Source: an uncultured Ruminococcus sp.
GTDB taxonomy: Bacteria; Bacillota; Clostridia; Monoglobales; Monoglobaceae
Length of the DNA stretch: 64,000 nucleotides
Assembly: GCA_902766745.1 (NCBI GenBank)
Contig: CACXES010000141.1
Coordinates: 122,759 to 186,758 of the forward strand
Direction of reading: 5' to 3'
The stretch's first letter is position 1; every line of letters starts with the position of its first letter. The notes under the pieces were generated by a model. The model worked only from the letters and a program-made list of their open reading frames with translations. It was not told the DNA's origin and did not search any database. This document shows, in pieces, positions 16,591 through 25,239 of the stretch. Position numbers and translations under genes: made by a program.

Positions 16591-18351
16591 TCATTTCATT
16601 TCGCTTGCCATGGTGTAGAAGCGGTGATATATGCCGTTCTGTTCCATGAGTGAGTCGTGGTTTCCTTCCTCGACAATACCGTCGTTGGTCAGAACGAGTA
16701 TTCTGTCGGAGTTTCTGATACTCGACAGCCTGTGAGCAATGGTGAGGGTTGTCCGCCCCTTTGCAAGCTCATTCAAGGATTTAGCAACGGCATATTCGCT
16801 CTCGTTGTCCAGGGCGGAGGTTGCTTCGTCAAGGATAATTATCTTCGGATTCTTTAAGAATACCCGTGCGATTGAAATCCTCTGCTTCTGACCGCCCGAA
16901 AGCTTTACGCCTCTCTCGCCGACATAGGTGTCATAGCCGTCCTTCAGCTCGCATATAAACTCGTGGGCACCGGCACGCTTTGCGGCGGATATTATCTCCT
17001 CGTCGGAGGCATCCGGCCGGCCGTACAGGATATTATCCCTTATTGTCCCCGAAAACAGATATACCTCCTGCTGAACCATGCCTATATTTTGGCGCAGGCT
17101 CTTTAAGGTTATACTTTTTATATCCCTGCCGTCGAGAGTGATCTCGCCGCCGGTAATATCATAAAATCTCGGTATGAGATTACAGAGCGTGGTTTTTCCG
17201 CCGCCGGAGGGGCCTACGATTGCAACCTTTTCGCCGGCGTTGATTTTTAGATTGAGATTTTTAAATACCCTGTTATGGTCGTCGGGATATTCAAAGCTGA
17301 CATTTTTAAATTCAATATCGCCCTTTGGGTTTATTATATCCGTTGCGTCGGGTTCGTCAAATATCTCGATGTCTGCGTCCATAATCTGCAAAAACCTCTC
17401 GATTCCGGTCATGCCGCGCTGGAACTGCTCGGCAAATTCGATTATCTTGCGTATGGTGGCAATCAGCGTGGAAACGTACATTACATATGCAACCATATCC
17501 CCGGGCAGAATCTGACCGTTGATCAGAAAAAGGCCGCCGCCGAGTATTACCGTCATGTACATAAGACCGTCAAAGACTCTGGTCGAGGTCTGAAATAGCC
17601 CCATCAGCTTGTAGGAATACTTCTTTATTCCCAAAAACTTCTGATTTCCGACCTCGAACTTAGCGGTTTCCATTTCCTCGTTGGTGAAAGCCTTAACCAC
17701 CTTTTGACCGAGAAGGCTGTCCTCGATATTTGCGTTAAGCTCGCCTATCTGATAGCGCTGAGCCGCAAAGGCGCTCCGCATTTTGCGGTTTAAAATTCGG
17801 CATACGACTGTCATTATCGGCACGAAGATAAACATCATCAGGGTTAGCCAAAGGTTTATCCCTGCCAGTATGATGAAGGATACAACAATCTTTATAGATG
17901 CGATGAAAAATTCCTCGGGGCAGTGGTGCGAGAACTCGGTTATATCAAACAGGTCGTTGGTTATTCTGCCCATTATCTGTCCGACCTTTGTGTTGTTGTA
18001 ATACGAGTTTGAAAGCTTTTGCAGATGTGCGTATGCGTGTCTGCGCATATCCGTTTCTATCTTTGCGCCCATAACGTGACCGCAGTTCGCCATATAATAA
18101 TTCGCAAAGCTGTCGATTATTCTGAGCACAAAGTACAAAGAGGCAAGGCCGAACACCGTTTTAACCGTAAGCTGTGCCAAGTCAGAGACAGCGGTATTTG
18201 TGATCTGTCGGATTATCATAGGCAGCGCAATTTCGCAAACTGTCGTAAGTGCCGCACAGAATAGGTCAAATATCAGCGTCCGCTTATAGGGCTTAAAATA
18301 CGGGAAGATCCTCCGTATCAGGTCGCCAACCGTATATTCGTTATTCTCCAA
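16591..18351 (-). CDS. ABC exporter half-transporter (permease + ATPase)
   Basis: About 586 residues. Six membrane helices occupy the first 330 residues (ABC_membrane fold), followed by the nucleotide-binding domain: Walker A GPSGGGKTT, Q-loop, signature LSGGQ, Walker B IIILDEATSALD, and switch His in TIAHRLSS. Exporters of this MsbA-like group work as dimers and move lipids, drugs or peptides; substrate not predictable. I place the start at the TTG at 18351, 6 nt after AAGGTG, overlapping the end of the nucleosidase gene by about 11 bp. A longer in-frame TTG at 18381 has no obvious binding site. Confidence 0.93.
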   Translation of the reverse strand: MENNEYTVGDLIRRIFPYFKPYKRTLIFDLFCAALTTVCEIALPMIIRQITNTAVSDLAQLTVKTVFGLASLYFVLRIIDSFANYYMANCGHVMGAKIETDMRRHAYAHLQKLSNSYYNNTKVGQIMGRITNDLFDITEFSHHCPEEFFIASIKIVVSFIILAGINLWLTLMMFIFVPIMTVVCRILNRKMRSAFAAQRYQIGELNANIEDSLLGQKVVKAFTNEEMETAKFEVGNQKFLGIKKYSYKLMGLFQTSTRVFDGLMYMTVILGGGLFLINGQILPGDMVAYVMYVSTLIATIRKIIEFAEQFQRGMTGIERFLQIMDADIEIFDEPDATDIINPKGDIEFKNVSFEYPDDHNRVFKNLNLKINAGEKVAIVGPSGGGKTTLCNLIPRFYDITGGEITLDGRDIKSITLKSLRQNIGMVQQEVYLFSGTIRDNILYGRPDASDEEIISAAKRAGAHEFICELKDGYDTYVGERGVKLSGGQKQRISIARVFLKNPKIIILDEATSALDNESEYAVAKSLNELAKGRTTLTIAHRLSSIRNSDRILVLTNDGIVEEGNHDSLMEQNGIYHRFYTMASEMK

Positions 18352-19051
18352 TTTTATCACCTTTTTCAAAATTTTCCGCAAAGGCGGTCATAACCTTAAC
18401 TGAGTTTGCCGCGGCAAGAGCCGCAAATTCGGGAAACGACATTTTTGCATCATCGTCTCCGCCGTCGGAGATTGCTCTCAGCACCCCAAACGGAACATTG
18501 TTTCTTTGACAGACGTGGCCTATTGCTCCGCCCTCCATCTCGCATACAGAGGCGGAGAACGTCTCACGCAGCCATTGTTTTTTCTCGTCGGAGCTTATAA
18601 ACTGGTCGCCTGTGGCTACGATGCCGCTTTGATATGGGATATTGCAGGCGGCAACGCATCTGCGCAGAAGCTCGGAAATTTTTTTATCGCATTTCATTTC
18701 TATTGCGTCAATGCCGCAGATGTAGCCTTTTTCAAAGCCCAGAGGCGACATATCCATGTCGTGTTCAACGACAGCGTCCGCAACGACAATATCGCCGATT
18801 TTAAGCCCTTCAGCCAGGCCGCCGCCGACCCCTGTATTTACAATAATGTCGGGCTTGTACTCCAGTATCATTGCCTGTGCGCACATGGCGGCGTTCACCT
18901 TGCCCTCGCCGCAGACGGTGACAACCGTCTCGGTGCCGCAGAGCAGACCGCTGACAAATTCCATGTCGGCAATGGTTTTGGCGGTTTTATCGGTCATTCT
19001 TGACTTCAGCTCGTCAACCTCAATCGTCATTGCACCTATTATTCCTATCAT
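18341..19051 (-). CDS. mtnN: 5'-methylthioadenosine/S-adenosylhomocysteine nucleosidase
   Basis: 236 residues. MIGIIGAMTIEVDEL contains the catalytic Glu near residue 11; NTGVGGGLAEGL, ATGDQFIS, CEMEGGAIGHVC and LRAISDGGDDD (catalytic Asp) are the family motifs. It removes adenine from MTA and SAH in methionine salvage and, in many Firmicutes, the LuxS pathway. Own promoter upstream (19090-19118) and RBS CGGAGG before ATG 19051. The ABC exporter gene overlaps its 3' end, so both are likely translated from one message. Confidence 0.95.
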   Translation of the reverse strand: MIGIIGAMTIEVDELKSRMTDKTAKTIADMEFVSGLLCGTETVVTVCGEGKVNAAMCAQAMILEYKPDIIVNTGVGGGLAEGLKIGDIVVADAVVEHDMDMSPLGFEKGYICGIDAIEMKCDKKISELLRRCVAACNIPYQSGIVATGDQFISSDEKKQWLRETFSASVCEMEGGAIGHVCQRNNVPFGVLRAISDGGDDDAKMSFPEFAALAAANSVKVMTAFAENFEKGDKIGE

Positions 19052-19089
19052 AGCTTACCTCCGTGATAAAACTCTCGTAAATTAAAGTA

Positions 19090-19118
19090 ATTATATACCA
19101 TTTTTTAAAAAAAGTCAA
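19090..19118 (-). promoter_or_regulatory. Sigma-A promoter of mtnN-ABC exporter
   Basis: Minus strand: TTGACT (19118-19113), 17-bp spacer, TATAAT (19095-19090). It resembles the promoter at 7465, sharing TTGACTTTTTT and an ATGGT stretch before the -10 box. Confidence 0.8.
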
Positions 19119-19138
19119 CCGTTCCGACGTTGTAACAG

Positions 19139-19166
19139 AAAACCGACCGCCGGGACGGCAGTCGGT
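19139..19166 (-). terminator. Intrinsic terminator of the pyrH-frr-uppS-cdsA operon
   Basis: ACCGACCGCCG pairs with CGGCAGTCGGT with small mismatches; on the minus strand the stem is followed by TTTTC. Confidence 0.7.
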
Positions 19167-19194
19167 AAAAATCAATTTAATTTAATATAATTAA

Positions 19195-20013
19195 TTATAT
19201 CATAATGTTTATATTACTCAACACTATATACAAAAACGGTGCAACGGTCAGAATACTGTCGATTCTGTCAAGTATGCCGCCGTGTCCCGGCAGAATCCGT
19301 CCAAAGTCCTTTATGTTGTACTGACGCTTGATAGAGGAGGCGGTGAGATCGCCTATCTGTGATACCACCGAGGTCAGGGCACCAAGGGGAAACATAAGCC
19401 AAAGGTTGAAGCTTGTATCCTCGAGAAATATATTCATAACAATACCAAAGACAACAAAGGTGATGCCGCAGCCGATAATGCCGCCTATTGCACCCTCGAT
19501 GGTCTTGTGGGGACTGATTGCCGGGCAAAGCTTATGCGCTCCGAATGCGTTCCCGGCAAAGTACGCAAAGGTATCCGACAAAAATGCTCCGAGAAAAATC
19601 AGCCATATAAATATTTTGCCGTTTTCGAGGGTTCGCACAAGTATAATGTTGGACATAAAATACGGAATGTAAATCAGTCCGAACAGAATCATTGCAACAT
19701 GGACAAGGTCTGCCTCATTTTTGTTGAATATCATTCCTGAAAGAAGCAGCATAATATACAAAAACAGCAGCAGCAGAGATACCGAAGTCGAAAACCCGGA
19801 GCACAAAACCACAATAACAGCTCCGACCGCACCGATGATACATAGGTTTGGGTGCTTTAAAAGCTCCGTTGCCCTAAAATATTCGTAAAGCCCGATCATA
19901 GAGAAAATAAGCACCACGGCAGTAATAACCGATACGGGTGCAAGCAGTGCAAGTACCAGTGCAGGTATGCAGCATATTGCTGTAATGGTTCTGGTTTTAA
20001 GTGAAGCGTCCAT
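19195..20013 (-). CDS. cdsA: Phosphatidate cytidylyltransferase
   Basis: 272 residues with about eight membrane helices. It makes CDP-diacylglycerol from phosphatidate and CTP, the precursor of phospholipids. The C-terminal CDS signature is complete: GDLTASSIKRQYNIKDFG followed by PGHGGILDRIDS. I start at the ATG at 20013, 9 nt after AAAGGA, because the frame upstream (to 20100) is charged, overlaps uppS and is not family-like. It follows uppS in the usual frr-uppS-cdsA order. Confidence 0.95.
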   Translation of the reverse strand: MDASLKTRTITAICCIPALVLALLAPVSVITAVVLIFSMIGLYEYFRATELLKHPNLCIIGAVGAVIVVLCSGFSTSVSLLLLFLYIMLLLSGMIFNKNEADLVHVAMILFGLIYIPYFMSNIILVRTLENGKIFIWLIFLGAFLSDTFAYFAGNAFGAHKLCPAISPHKTIEGAIGGIIGCGITFVVFGIVMNIFLEDTSFNLWLMFPLGALTSVVSQIGDLTASSIKRQYNIKDFGRILPGHGGILDRIDSILTVAPFLYIVLSNINIMI

Positions 20014-20059
20014 TGTAATAAATCCTTTCGGAAAATCTGAATTTCGGCGCCGCCGTTGA

Positions 20060-20761
20060 TTATACTCCGCCGAATCGGCGGTTTCTCGATTGATAGGCAA
20101 GAATTGCGGATTTCATATCATTCTCGGTGAAATCAGGCCAGCATATATCGCTGTACCAAAATTCTGCGTAGGCTGCCTGCCACAGCAGGAAGTTGGATAA
20201 CCGCTGTTCGCCGCTCGGGCGAATAATTAAGTCTACCTCAGGAAGTGATGCGGTGTCAAGCCTTGAGGCAAACATATTTTCGTCAAGGCTGTCGGGGGCA
20301 AGTCTCCCCTGAGCTGCGTCCTGCGCAAGGCTTCGGGCGGCACGAACAATTTCATCACGTCCGCCGTAGTTTAAGGCGAGGTTTAAGGTTATCGACTTGC
20401 CATCCTTAGTGATATCCACCGTATTCTCTATTGCCGTACGGAGCTTCGGACTGAATTTGCTCACGTCGCCGCTGACGGTAAATCGGGTATTATTGTCCCG
20501 AAAACGTCGCTCTGCATCGGACAGGTAGTCGTAAAGCAGCTTCATGATTGCATCAACCTCATCCTTAGGGCGCGACCAGTTTTCTGTTGAAAAAGCGTAA
20601 GCGGTAACGACCTCGACACCTAAGCTTGCACAGTATTCGACAATTTTTTCAAGCGTCTGTGCACCCCTCCGATGACCGGCACTTCTCGGCAGACCGCGGC
20701 GCGATGCCCATCTGCCGTTTCCGTCCATTATTATCCCGATATGCTTCGGAATGTTTGACAT
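20060..20761 (-). CDS. uppS: Undecaprenyl diphosphate synthase
   Basis: 233 residues. HIGIIMDGNGRWA (catalytic Asp13), AGHRRGAQT and the RPSGEQRLSNFLLWQ segment are cis-prenyltransferase signatures. It condenses isopentenyl diphosphate onto farnesyl diphosphate to form the C55 lipid carrier of murein synthesis. The ATG at 20761 has AGGAAGG 6 nt upstream; an ATG at 20809 would add 16 residues not typical of the family. Upstream cotranscribed genes are frr and pyrH, downstream cdsA. Confidence 0.96.
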   Translation of the reverse strand: MSNIPKHIGIIMDGNGRWASRRGLPRSAGHRRGAQTLEKIVEYCASLGVEVVTAYAFSTENWSRPKDEVDAIMKLLYDYLSDAERRFRDNNTRFTVSGDVSKFSPKLRTAIENTVDITKDGKSITLNLALNYGGRDEIVRAARSLAQDAAQGRLAPDSLDENMFASRLDTASLPEVDLIIRPSGEQRLSNFLLWQAAYAEFWYSDICWPDFTENDMKSAILAYQSRNRRFGGV

Positions 20762-20822
20762 ATCAAGCCTTCCTGCGCCGCGCGCAAAGCTTCTGCGTTT
20801 AAATATCATATCGTTTTCCCAT

Positions 20823-20854
20823 CCCGAACGGCATAAAATTATGCCGGGTTTTTT
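20823..20854 (+). terminator. Plus-oriented terminator-like hairpin inside the minus-strand operon
   Basis: CGGCATAA pairs with TTATGCCG and is followed by GGTTTTTT on the plus strand, that is, antisense to frr-uppS. On the sense (minus) strand the T tract precedes the stem, so it should not stop the operon transcript. Confidence 0.45.
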
Positions 20855-20866
20855 AATGCGGAGAGG

Positions 20867-21409
20867 TTAAACCTCCATAATCTCCTTTTCCTTGGCAGAG
20901 GTAAGCTCGTCAACCTTCTTGACAAACTTGTCGGTCAGCTTCTGAACGCTCTCCTCGAGATCCTTTAAATCATCCTCGGTGATTTCATTGTTCTTCTTTT
21001 GCTTTTTAAATTCGTCCATAGCGTCGCGGCGAATGTTTCTGATAGCAACCTTCGCCTCCTCGCCACGCTTGGAAACGCTCTTCTTGAGCTCTTTTCTGCG
21101 CTCCTCCGTAAGCGGCGGAAAGTTAAGGCGAATAACCTTTCCGTCATTGTTCGGGTTAATGCCTATATCCGAGGCTAAAATTGCCTTTTCTATGTCCTTT
21201 AAAATGCTTGCGTCCCAGGGCTGAATGAGAATAGTTCTTGCCTCGGGGACAGAGATTGTGCCGACCTGAGCCAAAGGTGTCTGAGCACCGTAGTATTCAA
21301 CCGAGATTTTGTCAAGTATGGCAGGATTTGCACGGCCTGCGCGTATTGATGCGTAATCGTTTTCCAGTACGGCGATTGCCTTGTTCATTTTGTTTTCTGT
21401 ATTCTTCAT
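20867..21409 (-). CDS. frr: Ribosome recycling factor
   Basis: 180 residues from ATG 21409. ASIRAGRANPAILDKISVEYYG is the RRF signature, with IQPWD and the LPLT/PPLTEERRKEL-type segment following. RRF with EF-G splits the post-termination ribosome. A GTG at 21436 just after GGGAGG in the same frame would add nine residues that homologues lack; the ATG is chosen for N-terminal fit, though the Shine-Dalgarno spacing does not exclude the longer form. Order pyrH-frr-uppS-cdsA is the common Firmicute one. Confidence 0.95.
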   Translation of the reverse strand: MKNTENKMNKAIAVLENDYASIRAGRANPAILDKISVEYYGAQTPLAQVGTISVPEARTILIQPWDASILKDIEKAILASDIGINPNNDGKVIRLNFPPLTEERRKELKKSVSKRGEEAKVAIRNIRRDAMDEFKKQKKNNEITEDDLKDLEESVQKLTDKFVKKVDELTSAKEKEIMEV

Positions 21410-21536
21410 AAGGTGTGACCTAACCTTTCCTCCCACGGAATTTATATGTCCCCCTCCGCCTGTGGGCGTGCGGAGACGGTTTTTCGTATCTTGAAATTTA
21501 TATGTTTATTTTTAAATAACTATTTAAAAACAACGG

Positions 21537-22244
21537 TTATTTGGAAACAACGGTTCCGATGTTCTCGCCGGCAACAACACGAGTAATGTTTTCGGGATCG
21601 TCAAGACCGAAAACGAGAATGGGTATGTCGTTATCCATGCAAAGCGATGTGGCGGTGGAATCCATAACACCTAAGCCTCGGTTTAAGACCTCGATAAACG
21701 AAAGTCTGTCGAACTTCTTTGCATCCGGGTTTTTGTTCGGGTCGCTGTCGTATACGCCGTCTACGTTCTTGGCAAGCAGAATAACCTCCGCATCAATCTC
21801 TGCGGCACGTAAAGCCGCCGCCGTATCGGTGGAGAAAAACGGATTCCCCGAGCCGCAGGCAAAGATGACAACTCTGCCCTTTTTCAAGTGTGAAGCAGCC
21901 TTGAGCCTTATATACGGCTCCGCAATCTGACGCATTTCGATAGCGGTCTGAACACGGCATTCAACGCCTAAGTGTTCGAGGGCGTCGCACATTGCCAGAG
22001 AATTAATGACGGTTGCAAGCATCCCCATGTGGTCCGCGCGTGTTCTGTCCATTCCCTCGCCGCTGCGTCCGCGCCAGAAGTTTCCGCCGCCGATCACAAT
22101 GGCGATTTCAACGCCCATGTCATAACATTCCTTAATTTTAGATGCGATGGAGTTTATGGTCGGCTGATTTAGACCGAAGCCGTTTTCCCCTGCGAGAGCC
22201 TCTCCGCTGATTTTAAGCATTATACGTTTGTATTTTGGTTTCAT
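21537..22244 (-). CDS. pyrH: UMP kinase
   Basis: 235 residues, full length. [11 protein letters not shown] (phosphate loop), [11 protein letters not shown] and [16 protein letters not shown] are PyrH signatures; [14 protein letters not shown] places the substrate loop. It phosphorylates UMP to UDP as a hexamer and is allosterically controlled. First gene of the pyrH-frr-uppS-cdsA operon. The region upstream (22245-22327) shows a weak GCCCG/CGGGC hairpin and no clear promoter, so transcription may continue from the Ser/Gly-repeat gene. Confidence 0.96.
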   Translation of the reverse strand: MKPKYKRIMLKISGEALAGENGFGLNQPTINSIASKIKECYDMGVEIAIVIGGGNFWRGRSGEGMDRTRADHMGMLATVINSLAMCDALEHLGVECRVQTAIEMRQIAEPYIRLKAASHLKKGRVVIFACGSGNPFFSTDTAAALRAAEIDAEVILLAKNVDGVYDSDPNKNPDAKKFDRLSFIEVLNRGLGVMDSTATSLCMDNDIPILVFGLDDPENITRVVAGENIGTVVSK

Positions 22245-22327
22245 TTTATACTACCGTAGCCTTTCTGCCCGATTTGATGTATAACTTTCGGCTGCCCGTG
22301 TACGGGCAAAGTCGGCGCAGCCGTGTT

Positions 22328-22834
22328 TCAGTCCTCGTCTGCGCTCGAATTAGAGCCGGATGAGCGTGTAGAACCCGATGAACCCGACGAACTCGATGAA
22401 CCCGATGAACCCGATGAACCTGATGAACCCGATGAACCTGATGAACCCGATGAACCCGATGAACCTGATGAACTCGATGAGCTTGATGAGCCTGACGAGC
22501 CTGACGAGCCTGACGAGCGTACGGAGCTTGATGACGAGCTACCGCCGGCGGAGGTGCCGGATTTAGAGGAGGACGAGCCGTCCTTTAAAATTTCGTTCTC
22601 CTGTTTGAGCTTTTGGTTCTCGGTTTCAAGCTGGTTTATTTGAGTGTTAAGCCTTATGATTTCGGCCTCGACATCATTTTTCGGCGTCAGGCTTTCCTTC
22701 GGCAGCATAATCATTCGGAAAGAAAATCCGAAGGCGGCCAAAAATACGCCGACACCAATAAAAAATATACCTATGCCGGCAAGCAGTTTCCGCCAAAATG
22801 CGGTCTTTACCTTTTGCGGTGCTTCTTCCATAGC
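22328..22834 (-). CDS. Membrane protein with coiled coil and Ser/Gly tandem-repeat tail
   Basis: 168 residues from the ATG at 22834, 9 nt after AAAGGA. One transmembrane helix (about 15-37), a short coiled coil rich in Leu, Gln and Glu (53-84), then a tail of about 84 residues composed almost only of Ser and Gly in SSG triplets, ending in ADED. The tail is encoded by 9-bp tandem repeats (22355-22527). Topology puts coiled coil and tail on one side of the membrane, probably outside. Family not recognised. The repeat is slippage-prone, so tail length may vary between strains. Confidence 0.75.
   Translation of the reverse strand, partial: AMEEAPQKVKTAFWRKLLAGIGIFFIGVGVFLAAFGFSFRMIMLPKESLTPKNDVEAEIIRLNTQINQLETENQKLKQENEILKDGSSSSKSGTSAGGSSSSSSVRSSGSSGSSGSSSSSSSSGSSGSSGSSGSSGSSGSSGSSGSSSSSGSSGSTRSSGSNSSADED
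22355..22527. repeat. 9-bp tandem repeat encoding the Ser/Gly tail
   Basis: On the plus strand units of GATGAACCC and its variants (GATGAACCT, GACGAGCCT) repeat about 18 times. Both strands stay open because of the period, which creates a spurious Asp-Glu-Pro-rich frame on the plus strand. Confidence 0.9.
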
Positions 22835-22867
22835 GTATTTTCCTTTCAAAGTTTCGTGATTTAGTGA

Positions 22868-22957
22868 ATTCGGGCATAGACCGAATATTACGGCAATTCC
22901 GAGCCGTTTGGTTCTGTTTTTGGCTCCGATTTAAAGTAAACCTGCGGAACCGGAGCC
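22868..22957 (-). promoter_or_regulatory. Structured leader of the Ser/Gly-repeat gene, possible pseudoknot
   Basis: Minus-strand RNA 5' to 3': GGCTCCG (22957-22951), GGTTC (22951-22947), CGGAGCC (22928-22922), GAACC (22914-22910). The first pairs with the third and the second with the fourth, the order of an H-type pseudoknot. Two hairpins follow: ACGGC/GCCGT (22907-22890) and ATTCGG/CCGAAT (22886-22868). The leader is about 130 nt. No known riboswitch matched. Confidence 0.4.
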
Positions 22958-22970
22958 TATCTTCCTATGC

Positions 22971-22999
22971 ATTATAACACAGCGTACGTTTTTTTTCAA
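22971..22999 (-). promoter_or_regulatory. Sigma-A promoter of the Ser/Gly-repeat gene
   Basis: Minus strand: TTGAAA (22999-22994), 17-bp spacer, TATAAT (22976-22971). Confidence 0.75.
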
Positions 23000-23073
23000 G
23001 AAAAATTTTATTATTGAAGGCTTTTTTGAAGGCTTTTATTTAAAAGCCGTGTCATTAAAACCGTAAATTACGA

Positions 23074-24510
23074 TTATCTTCTGCGTCTTCTGTGCTTGGC
23101 GCGCTTTAGATTTACATACAGGCCTCTGATGAAAAGCAGTATAAAAGCGGCTATCCCGATAAGGATTACAATGATTATTGTCTTTGTTACAGCATTGCTC
23201 CAAAGAGTATCCGCCGCAGCCATAACAGGCCAAAAGAAGCTGCGTTCGACATCGCGTGATGCAATGAGGGTTCCGCTTCCAAGCTCGTCACCGTTGAGAA
23301 AAACCGAAACAGTGCCTATTTCATCACCGGCCGAAACAGGAGCAGATACAGAATCGGGAATCCTCGGCCGTATTTCAAGATTTTCGGCGGCAGTGCCGTT
23401 GGGAACGATTACGTTCACCGATTCGGCAACGCTCAGGGTCAGAGAATCAGTGGATTTTCCGAGCTTTACCCGTATTTCACAGGGGAGATCACCCTTTTGA
23501 AGAGCGCGGATATAGGTGTAGGTTTCAAAGCCCCAGTCAAACATTTCTATGTTATCCTTATGAGAGTCGGCAACTCCGGCACCGCCGAAGATAACACCGA
23601 TAAGATCAATCCCGTCACGGGAGGCGGAGGCAACAAGACAGTTTCCTGCCTTGCTTGTATGCCCGGTCTTTATACCCGTTGCGTACTTATAATAATATGT
23701 GGTGTAGCGCATGGTCGAAAGCAGACCGTTTGTGTTAATGTAATAGCGTTCCTTCTCGGTCATGTTTGTGGGCGGAATTTTGAGATGTGCAATATCCGCA
23801 ATCTTCCTGAATTTTTCGAGAGACATGGCGGCTTTGGCGATTTTGGCCATATCAGCCGCAGTGGTGTAGTGATTGTCATCGTGCAGGCCGTTCGGGTTGA
23901 CAAAATGCGTGTCGGAGCAGCCAAGCTCCGCTGCGCGGCTGTTCATCATATCCACAAATGTCGGAATGCTTTTGCCGACCTGTTCGGCAATGGCACAGGC
24001 GGCATCATTGCCCGATGCAACCATAAGACCCTTGAGCAGGTTGTCCATGCTCATTACCTCGCCCTCCTTAAGAGCAATATTGCTGCCGTCGGGATCGGAG
24101 CCCTTAAGCATTTCGGCGGTAACCTGTACCTGAGTGTCAAGAGTCAGCTCGCCGCGCTCTATTGCCTCAAAGGCAAGAAGTGCTGTCATTATTTTTGTGG
24201 TTGAGGCCGGGTACATACGCTTTTGACTTTCCGATTCAAACAGGACACGCCCTGAAGCCGCATCAATCAAAATTCCTGTCTCGCCGCTGCCGAGGAGCGG
24301 CTTCTCACCGGCTTTGCGTTCGGGGTTGGAGGGCTTTTCGTCCTTCTTTTCCGTCCCCTGTGCGGAGGGGGTTGCGTCCTCAACTGCGAATACCGGAGCA
24401 GCCGCAGAAAAAGCGAGAACAACCGCAGTAAGCAGGAGTATAAATTTTTTCTTTATCGAATATTTATAATTAATCGAATATTTATATTTTTTTGAATACT
24501 TATATTTCAT
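23074..24510 (-). CDS. dacB: D-alanyl-D-alanine carboxypeptidase with C-terminal membrane helix
   Basis: 478 residues. Signal peptide at about 20-42 (ends VFA), preceded by an unusual N-terminal YKYS repeat. Catalytic motifs: STTK (103-106), SGN (166-168), KTG (281-283). Peptidase_S11 is followed by a beta-rich PBP5_C-like domain and a C-terminal transmembrane helix with an Arg-rich cytoplasmic end (KHRRRRR). It trims pentapeptides in the murein. The start ATG overlaps the tsaB stop (24507-24510). Symbol tentative: the type is clear, the choice among DacA/B/F is not. Confidence 0.93.
   Translation of the reverse strand: MKYKYSKKYKYSINYKYSIKKKFILLLTAVVLAFSAAAPVFAVEDATPSAQGTEKKDEKPSNPERKAGEKPLLGSGETGILIDAASGRVLFESESQKRMYPASTTKIMTALLAFEAIERGELTLDTQVQVTAEMLKGSDPDGSNIALKEGEVMSMDNLLKGLMVASGNDAACAIAEQVGKSIPTFVDMMNSRAAELGCSDTHFVNPNGLHDDNHYTTAADMAKIAKAAMSLEKFRKIADIAHLKIPPTNMTEKERYYINTNGLLSTMRYTTYYYKYATGIKTGHTSKAGNCLVASASRDGIDLIGVIFGGAGVADSHKDNIEMFDWGFETYTYIRALQKGDLPCEIRVKLGKSTDSLTLSVAESVNVIVPNGTAAENLEIRPRIPDSVSAPVSAGDEIGTVSVFLNGDELGSGTLIASRDVERSFFWPVMAAADTLWSNAVTKTIIIVILIGIAAFILLFIRGLYVNLKRAKHRRRRR
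24456..24507. repeat. 18-bp tandem repeat encoding the YKYS motif
   Basis: Units TCGAATATTTATA begin at 24456 and 24474, with the variant TTGAATACTTATA at 24492, an 18-bp period that preserves the reading frame. It lies in the first 18 codons of the carboxypeptidase. Confidence 0.8.
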
Positions 24511-25229
24511 TTTGCATTTTCTCCGCCTTCTTTTGAATTTTGACGCTCTGCCTTTTCACGCTCCGCCTGAGACAGGCGGAGGTATCGAGGCTTCAGCTCG
24601 CTGTAGCCGCATACGTCACCGAGGAGAAGCATATCATAGCCGATTTCCGCAACCGAGGCGGCAAGATTCATACGCTGACTGCGCCGTGCGAATACGGCAC
24701 GCCGTCCGAGACGCTTATTTATCATTTCAGCAAATACGGGAAGTCCGTCACCCACAAAAATTACGCTCTCGTCCATCTGTTCAAGCTCGTCGCATAGCTC
24801 CTCGGCGGACAGGGCACGGTCATCGGTGATTCGTTCAAGGCTTCCGCCCTTGAACAGAGCGTTGTACACCTGTCCGCGCCTTGCGTCAAGTATGGGGCAG
24901 ATTATGCCGCCGAAATCGGCAACATTGTATGCCAGTGCGTGCAGGGTTGAAACGGCGGCGCAGGGCTTGCCTGCGGCATGAGCCAGTGCCTTGATTGTGG
25001 CGATTCCTATTCTGACACCGGTAAAGGAGCCGGGACCTGCCGCTGCGGCGAAGCAGTCGATGTCGCCGACTGTCATTTCCGCCTCACGGAGCATGAAGTC
25101 AATCATGGGCATTATCTTTTGAGAGTGAGTTTTTTTGTTGTTTTGCACGACCTGCGCCGCAAGTCTGTCGTCTGTGATAACGGCGGCGGTCGCCGCCATG
25201 CAGCAGGTGTCGATTCCGAGTACGTTCAT
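24507..25229 (-). CDS. tsaB: tRNA threonylcarbamoyladenosine biosynthesis protein TsaB
   Basis: 240 residues. VLGIDTCCMAATAAV is the ASKHA N-terminal strand; SFTGVRIGIATIKALAHA and the ICPILDARRGQVYNALF segment are typical of TsaB (YeaZ). TsaB is the dimerising partner of TsaD in making t6A at position 37 of ANN-decoding tRNAs. tsaE lies directly upstream; tsaD is not in the window. The C-terminus beyond about 210 is charged and variable. Confidence 0.95.
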   Translation of the reverse strand: MNVLGIDTCCMAATAAVITDDRLAAQVVQNNKKTHSQKIMPMIDFMLREAEMTVGDIDCFAAAAGPGSFTGVRIGIATIKALAHAAGKPCAAVSTLHALAYNVADFGGIICPILDARRGQVYNALFKGGSLERITDDRALSAEELCDELEQMDESVIFVGDGLPVFAEMINKRLGRRAVFARRSQRMNLAASVAEIGYDMLLLGDVCGYSELKPRYLRLSQAEREKAERQNSKEGGENAK

Positions 25230-25239
25230 TTAATTATCC

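Noticed and set aside
22323..22643. Plus-strand frame rich in Asp-Glu-Pro repeats
   Set aside because: Opposite frame of the 9-bp Ser/Gly repeat; the minus frame has the promoter, binding site, membrane helix and coiled coil.
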